From: an uncultured Georgenia sp.
GTDB lineage: Bacteria > Actinomycetota > Actinomycetes > Actinomycetales > Actinomycetaceae
Assembly (NCBI RefSeq): GCF_937958535.1
Contig: NZ_CALGNQ010000236.1
Coordinates: forward strand, 1 to 19,285
Reading direction: 5' to 3'
DNA: 19,285 nt
Under the pieces are notes generated by a model. It saw only the letters and a program-made list of their open reading frames with translations, did not search any database and was not told the origin of the DNA. Positions 16,701 to 19,285 of this stretch are shown piece after piece. The number at the start of each line of letters is the position of its first letter. Position 1 is the first letter of the stretch. The translations under genes and the position numbers were made by a program.

Positions 16701-17214
16701 CATCGCCTACGGCCGGGACGGTGACGTCATCCTGGTGGGTGACTGGGACGGCAACGGGACGGACACCTTTGCGGTGCGCCGTGGGGCGACCTACCACGTG
16801 AAGAACTCCCTGCGTGGCGGGGAGGCGGACGTGGTGATCACCTACGGCCGGACGGATGACCAGGTGCTGGTCGGTGACTGGAACGGTGACGGGACGGACA
16901 CCTTTGCGGTGCGCCGTGGGGCGACCTACCACGTGAAGGACTCCCTGCGTGGCGGGGACGCCGACGTGGCCTTCACCTACGGGCGCAGCGGCGACGTCAC
17001 CCTCGCGGGTGACTGGGACGGCGACGGGACAGACACGTTTGCTGTCCAACGTGGCCGGACGTACCACGTGAACAACTCCCTGCGTGGTGGGGACGCGGAT
17101 ACGGTGGTGACCTTCGGCAAGGTCGGGGATGAGGTGCACGTGGGTGACTGGGACGGCAACGGCACCGACACCCTCGGTATCCGCCGCCCAGTCGATGCGG
17201 CGAACGCGGGATGA
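13762..17214 (+). CDS. secreted multidomain glycoside hydrolase-like protein: GH-A-like barrel, ricin lectin with nested LamG, DWDGDGTDT repeats
   Basis: A 1150-residue exported protein. ATG 13762 is chosen over the in-frame ATG 13750 because GGAG at 13752-13755 precedes it by 6 bases. The signal peptide has RQRRR, then a hydrophobic core, then SAAAQ near residue 40. Residues about 45-335 form a clan GH-A-like TIM barrel: DYYPGWPYQF, Glu175 in APWNES as likely acid/base, Glu273 in DIAEYASP as likely nucleophile. A beta-sandwich follows to about 450. Residues about 454-582 and 814-830 form a ricin-type lectin (QSW, QFW and RFW repeat ends) interrupted by a LamG-like domain at 583-813. Then come a beta-domain (about 835-918) and five repeats with GDWDGDGTDT (about 921-1150). 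No LPXTG anchor is seen. The barrel is homologous to that of the next gene. The family may be GH39-like, but I cannot assign it. A LacI-type operator lies about 370 bases upstream. Confidence 0.85.
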   Translation: MSFSSGPTTRQRRRGVAAGASIALVAGLGPGGVVGSAAAQTAQFETDPDSTLVVEADQPFREVTHVATGSLYGIADEGVPSDDLIAPIKPNTFVQMPPGGRQQPTGDTLDVWRTAERHDAGIVVRIVDYYPGWPYQFSWEDTEDRKGWENVIRDVVADIEEAGVTNVVAYAPWNESDQTWLEANGDFLDLWEMSYNILREELGPDMPIQGPSFSDNISGMREFLEFAVETDTVPDVLEWHELIRSSKIQGDIENVQTIMDDLGIEDRPIDIAEYASPQEVGLPGILVGYIAKLERFGVDRAELAFWNQSGTLGDLLTHRGGDPNGAYWLYTWYADMSGQMVTTTPPSNESPLDGAASVNDAKDEVRVIAGGNSGPTSIVINGLDALELDGEVNVKLEVTASYGRTTPTEAPITISNTTYEVGADGSITVPVVMNPMYGYHVVVSDAQEEPESLAGSYTIDNLHSGLTLAARDAGTEPGTPVVQAEAGDAGAQSWRVTEAGSGLYTIVHVPSGLTLGVKEAVAENGVAAALREGDGGADQFWQLVPDNRGNVRLANYGTGLTLGVEGMSTESGAAVVQWTDGAHMGSCTADGPRQPGKFGTALDFCRADSYVTLPNGVVDELDGDWSVSTWVKPAALSTWSRVFDIGFNSNSSMFFTVSAGSGPRFAITTNGAGGEQRLDYPGQNLTLDEWSLVTVTVSGTTGTMYINGEAVATNDGITISPADLNASNDRNWLGRAQYSSDPPFDGAIDDFAIYSRALSGAEVAELASGVPAAGDVLQYAFDEEEDTGVVIDSSGNGGHGTVTAGSGLSSETTATDEEIPDRFWTLNPVESGEPVEVTPEAVTFTDEDGTEDDTFTIPAVDGVEYLIGAEVVEAGTHPGAGTVTVTVRALDGFVLAEGATAEWSHTFSTEGGEPGPDRRTAEFHLSNTWRGSTDLHFMYGRWADEVFIGDWDGDGVDTIAVRRGNEFHVSNGAGGEADVVIAYGRDGDVILVGDWDGNGTDTFAVRRGATYHVKNSLRGGEADVVITYGRTDDQVLVGDWNGDGTDTFAVRRGATYHVKDSLRGGDADVAFTYGRSGDVTLAGDWDGDGTDTFAVQRGRTYHVNNSLRGGDADTVVTFGKVGDEVHVGDWDGNGTDTLGIRRPVDAANAG
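15508..16200 (+). other. LamG-like unit inserted within the ricin domain, in permuted order
   Basis: Before this segment the ricin domain reads up to VVQWTDGA; after it, ATDEEIPDRFWTL completes the third ricin repeat. The 693 bases are exactly 231 codons. They start in the middle of a LamG domain (GKFGTALDFCRADSYVTLP) and run through the usual end (DDFAIYSRALSGAEVAELA). They finish with the piece that normally begins LamG (LQYAFDEEEDTGVVIDSSGN). The neighbouring gene at 17445 shows the normal order. Confidence 0.7.
16525..17205 (+). repeat. five tandem 44-45-residue repeats with DWDGDGTDT calcium-type loops
   Basis: The conserved GDW codons start at 16606, 16738, 16873, 17008 and 17143, giving spacings of 132, 135, 135 and 135 bases. 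Each unit reads roughly YHVxNSLRGG, ADVVxTYGR, VLVGDWDGDGTDTFAVRRG. The Asp-rich loop resembles the calcium-binding loop of FG-GAP/VCBS-type beta-propeller blades. Bases 16756-16823 and 16891-16958 are identical at 67 of 68 positions, so part of the array was duplicated or homogenised recently. Confidence 0.88.
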
Positions 17215-17234
17215 CGACCACCTAGCGTGCCCAC

Positions 17235-17273
17235 GTCAGGTGCCCGCGGCTATCCGGCTGCCGGGCACCTGAC
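17235..17273 (+). terminator. strong hairpin after the first secreted enzyme gene
   Basis: GTCAGGTGCCCG (17235-17246) and CGGGCACCTGAC (17262-17273) are perfectly complementary over 12 bases around a 15-base loop, 20 bases after the stop. There is no T-run, but this is common in high-GC actinobacteria. It probably ends the transcript of the gene at 13762. Confidence 0.6.
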
Positions 17274-17288
17274 TACACCACCGCTGGA

Positions 17289-17316
17289 CGCGGTGACTCC
17301 TCGAGCCATCACCGCG
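17289..17316. promoter_or_regulatory. inverted repeat in the leader of the second secreted gene
   Basis: CGCGGTGA (17289-17296) and TCACCGCG (17309-17316) are perfect complements around a 12-base loop containing CTCGAG. It could be an operator of a second regulator, or a second terminator arm. Confidence 0.35.
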
Positions 17317-17346
17317 CGAAGGTGTCCGCGGCTCTCGCCGAACGGA

Positions 17347-17367
17347 GCGGTGCTTGTGGTGCACCGC
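17347..17367 (+). promoter_or_regulatory. second inverted repeat in the same leader
   Basis: GCGGTGC (17347-17353) and GCACCGC (17361-17367) form a perfect 7-base stem with a 7-base loop, 77 bases before the next start codon. Its arms share the GCGGTG core with the repeat at 17289-17316. Role unknown. Confidence 0.3.
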
Positions 17368-17444
17368 GTACCGGACGACGACGTGCCGGGGGCGGAGTGC
17401 GGCGCGATGCCCATGAGGGCAACCGACGAGAGAGAGGTAGCTTG

Positions 17445-19285
17445 ATGATGAGCACGACCAGACGAGGGCGAGGCAGGCAGAGAACGGCCCTCGCCGCCAC
17501 GACCATCGCGGCACTCACCGCTGGTCTCCTCGGCGGACTGGCGCTCCCGGCGCACGGCGCGGTCCCCGAACCGGACCTGCACTACACGATGGAGGAGATC
17601 GACGGCACGACCGTCACGGACAGCTCCGGGAACGGGCTGGACGGCACGATCAGCGGCACGACCACCCAGATCCCCACCGACGACGGCGGCACCGCGCTCG
17701 ACCTGCCCGGCGGCAGCGACGGCGGGTACGTCACGCTGCCGCGCGCCGCGCTCGAGGACGCGACGGACCTCACGGTCTCCGTCCGCCTGCGCTGGGCCGG
17801 CTCCGGCGGGAGCTGGCAGTGGGTCTACGCCCTGGGCACGAACAACCAGCGCTACCTCTTCAGCACCCCGTCCAACGCCGACGGAAGGCTGCGGACGGCG
17901 ATCACGACGGCGGGCGGCGGCGGGGAGGACCTCCTCACCGGCCACGCCGCGCTGCCCGCCGAGGAGTGGGTGACGCTGACGACCACGCTCGACACCGCCG
18001 CCCAGGAGCTCACCACCTACCTCGACGGCGTCCCGGTGGCCGCGACGAGCACGTCGATCACCGCCGCCGACCTGCTCACCGGAGGTGCGTCGACGGCCGG
18101 GTACGTCGGACGCTCGTTCTACGCCGACCCGCTCCTGCGGGCCGCGGTCGACGACTTCCGGATCTACCACACCGCGCTCTCGGGGGACCAGGTCGCCGAG
18201 CTCGTCGGTGACGACGTACCGACGCTGACCGGGCTGGCCTCCGACGTCGTCGAGCTGCGCACGACGCTGGGCAACGTCCCCGACCTGCCCGACGCCGTGC
18301 GGGCCACCTTCTCCGACGGCTACGACCGCGACGTCGCCGTCGTCTGGGAGGAGGTGGACCCGGGCGCGTTCGACCGCACCGGCGTCGTCGAGGTCGCCGG
18401 TACCGCGGCGGGCGCGGCCGTGACGGCACGCGTGACCGTCACCCGCGGGGAGCTGCGGATCGACGCCGGCACCGACACCGGCCCGGTCCACGGCGGCGCC
18501 GCGGGGGTGCTCTACGGCCTGTACGCCGACGGCATGCCCAGCGACAACCTCGTCGAGGGGATGAACGTGCGCACCGTGGCGACCAAGGCCCAGGACGGGG
18601 CGCAGCACCCCGGCTCGGACGCCCTCGAGGTCGTCCAGCAGCTTGCGGACACCACCGGCGGCGACGTGTACGTGCGGACCACCGACTGGTACCGCGGCTT
18701 CCCCTACCAGTGGCCCGGGGACACCCCCGAGGAGCGGCTCTCCGGCTACTGGGAGGTGCTCGCCGACCAGCTCGCCATGGTCCAGCAGCTCGAGGACCGC
18801 TACCGCGACCACATCGTCATCGAGCCCTTCAACGAGCCCGAGGGCAACATGTTCGGGACCGGGGAGTGGAGCTACGACGGCACCAGCTGGCTCAGCGACC
18901 CCACCGACTACTTCGCCGCCTGGGACCACGCCTACGGCATGATCCGCGAGGCGCTGCCCGACACCCGGATCAGCGGCCCCAACACGAGCATCCTGTACGA
19001 CCAGGTCTACGGCTTCCTCGAGCACGCCGTCGAGGCGGGCACGGTGCCCGACATCATCACCTGGCACGAGCTCAGCCACCCGCAGAACATCCGCGACAAC
19101 GTGGCCAAGTACCGCGAGTGGGAGGCGGAGATCTTCGCGGGGACCGAGTACGAGGGCACCGAGCTGCCCATCAACATCAACGAGTACGCCTTCAACTACC
19201 ACACCTCGGTGCCGGGCCAGATGATCCAGTGGATCTCGGCGATCGAGGAGTCGAAGGTCGACGCGATGATCGCGTTCTGGAACAT
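17445..19285 (+). CDS. secreted LamG / Ig-like / GH-A-like catalytic domain protein (3' end beyond window)
   Basis: An open frame of at least 613 codons that runs off the window. ATG 17445 is preferred to ATG 17448 because AGAGAGG at 17431-17437 lies 7 bases upstream. The signal peptide has RRGRGRQR, then a hydrophobic core, with cleavage near residue 39 (PAHGA). Residues about 42-257 are a LamG-like jelly roll in normal order, from DLHYTMEEIDG with DSSGNGLDG through YVTLP to DDFRIYHTALSGDQVAEL. About 260-330 is a bacterial Ig-like domain of the Big_4 kind (LPDAVRATFSDG, VVWEEVDPGAF). From about residue 345 comes the catalytic domain, homologous to that of the gene at 13762: LYGLYADGMPSDNL, DWYRGFPYQW, Glu464 in EPFNEPEGN as likely acid/base, Glu580 in INEYAFN as likely nucleophile. 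The hairpin at 17235-17273 suggests a separate transcript. Substrate and family are not assignable. Confidence 0.85.
   Translation, partial: MMSTTRRGRGRQRTALAATTIAALTAGLLGGLALPAHGAVPEPDLHYTMEEIDGTTVTDSSGNGLDGTISGTTTQIPTDDGGTALDLPGGSDGGYVTLPRAALEDATDLTVSVRLRWAGSGGSWQWVYALGTNNQRYLFSTPSNADGRLRTAITTAGGGGEDLLTGHAALPAEEWVTLTTTLDTAAQELTTYLDGVPVAATSTSITAADLLTGGASTAGYVGRSFYADPLLRAAVDDFRIYHTALSGDQVAELVGDDVPTLTGLASDVVELRTTLGNVPDLPDAVRATFSDGYDRDVAVVWEEVDPGAFDRTGVVEVAGTAAGAAVTARVTVTRGELRIDAGTDTGPVHGGAAGVLYGLYADGMPSDNLVEGMNVRTVATKAQDGAQHPGSDALEVVQQLADTTGGDVYVRTTDWYRGFPYQWPGDTPEERLSGYWEVLADQLAMVQQLEDRYRDHIVIEPFNEPEGNMFGTGEWSYDGTSWLSDPTDYFAAWDHAYGMIREALPDTRISGPNTSILYDQVYGFLEHAVEAGTVPDIITWHELSHPQNIRDNVAKYREWEAEIFAGTEYEGTELPININEYAFNYHTSVPGQMIQWISAIEESKVDAMIAFWN

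Noticed and set aside
17250..19202. 650-codon open frame on the minus strand
   Set aside because: It lies antisense to the secreted protein at 17445, whose signal peptide, LamG, Ig-like and catalytic motifs are clear. Long antisense frames are expected in DNA this GC-rich, and its translation is Val/Gly/Arg-rich without motifs.
1..19285. CRISPR arrays, tRNA or rRNA genes, insertion sequences
   Set aside because: No short regularly spaced repeats, no cloverleaf or rRNA-like sequence and no transposase motif were seen on either strand. The only tandem repeats are the protein-coding ones at 16525-17205.

Overview
The window is very GC-rich with codon usage of a high-GC Gram-positive. Its families (CGNR zinc finger, TelA, CUT1 sugar importers without their own ATPase, and secreted multidomain enzymes ending in DWDGDGTDT repeats) point to an actinobacterium. 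It is probably a soil or plant-litter Micrococcales of the Georgenia/Cellulosimicrobium/Cellulomonas kind, though this placement is an inference from style and not a database match.

Left part (1-4900), housekeeping and stress genes: the end of a CGNR zinc-finger regulator, a RidA-family protein, a TelA-type toxic-anion-resistance gene whose stop overlaps the start of a membrane XpaC-like gene, a small two-helix membrane protein on the minus strand, then a TetR-family regulator followed by an alpha/beta hydrolase.

Middle (5000-13340), a sugar-utilisation operon: a LacI-family repressor gene preceded by perfect palindromic operators, a CUT1 solute-binding lipoprotein, two permeases, a GH127 enzyme (beta-L-arabinofuranosidase type, with all Zn/Cys catalytic residues) and a GH31 alpha-glycosidase. 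Junctions are tight (ATGA, TGATG and GTGA overlaps) from the first permease to the GH31 gene. No ABC ATPase is encoded, so a shared MsiK-type ATPase is expected elsewhere.

Right part (13341-19285), secreted enzymes: two large exported proteins that share a homologous clan GH-A-like catalytic domain I cannot assign to a known family with confidence. In the first the catalytic domain is N-terminal, followed by a ricin-type lectin that is interrupted by a phase-shifted LamG-like domain, a beta-domain and five DWDGDGTDT repeats. In the second, cut by the window edge, the order is signal peptide, LamG, Ig-like domain, catalytic domain. The LacI operator motif recurs upstream of the first secreted gene, which links the two blocks.

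Working model (inference): the secreted pair trims an extracellular plant glycan, possibly an arabinose-decorated one such as arabinogalactan-protein or extensin glycan. The CUT1 importer takes up the oligosaccharide, GH127 and GH31 finish it inside the cell, and the LacI protein switches both blocks. The most unusual structural observation is the LamG unit nested in the third repeat of the ricin domain.
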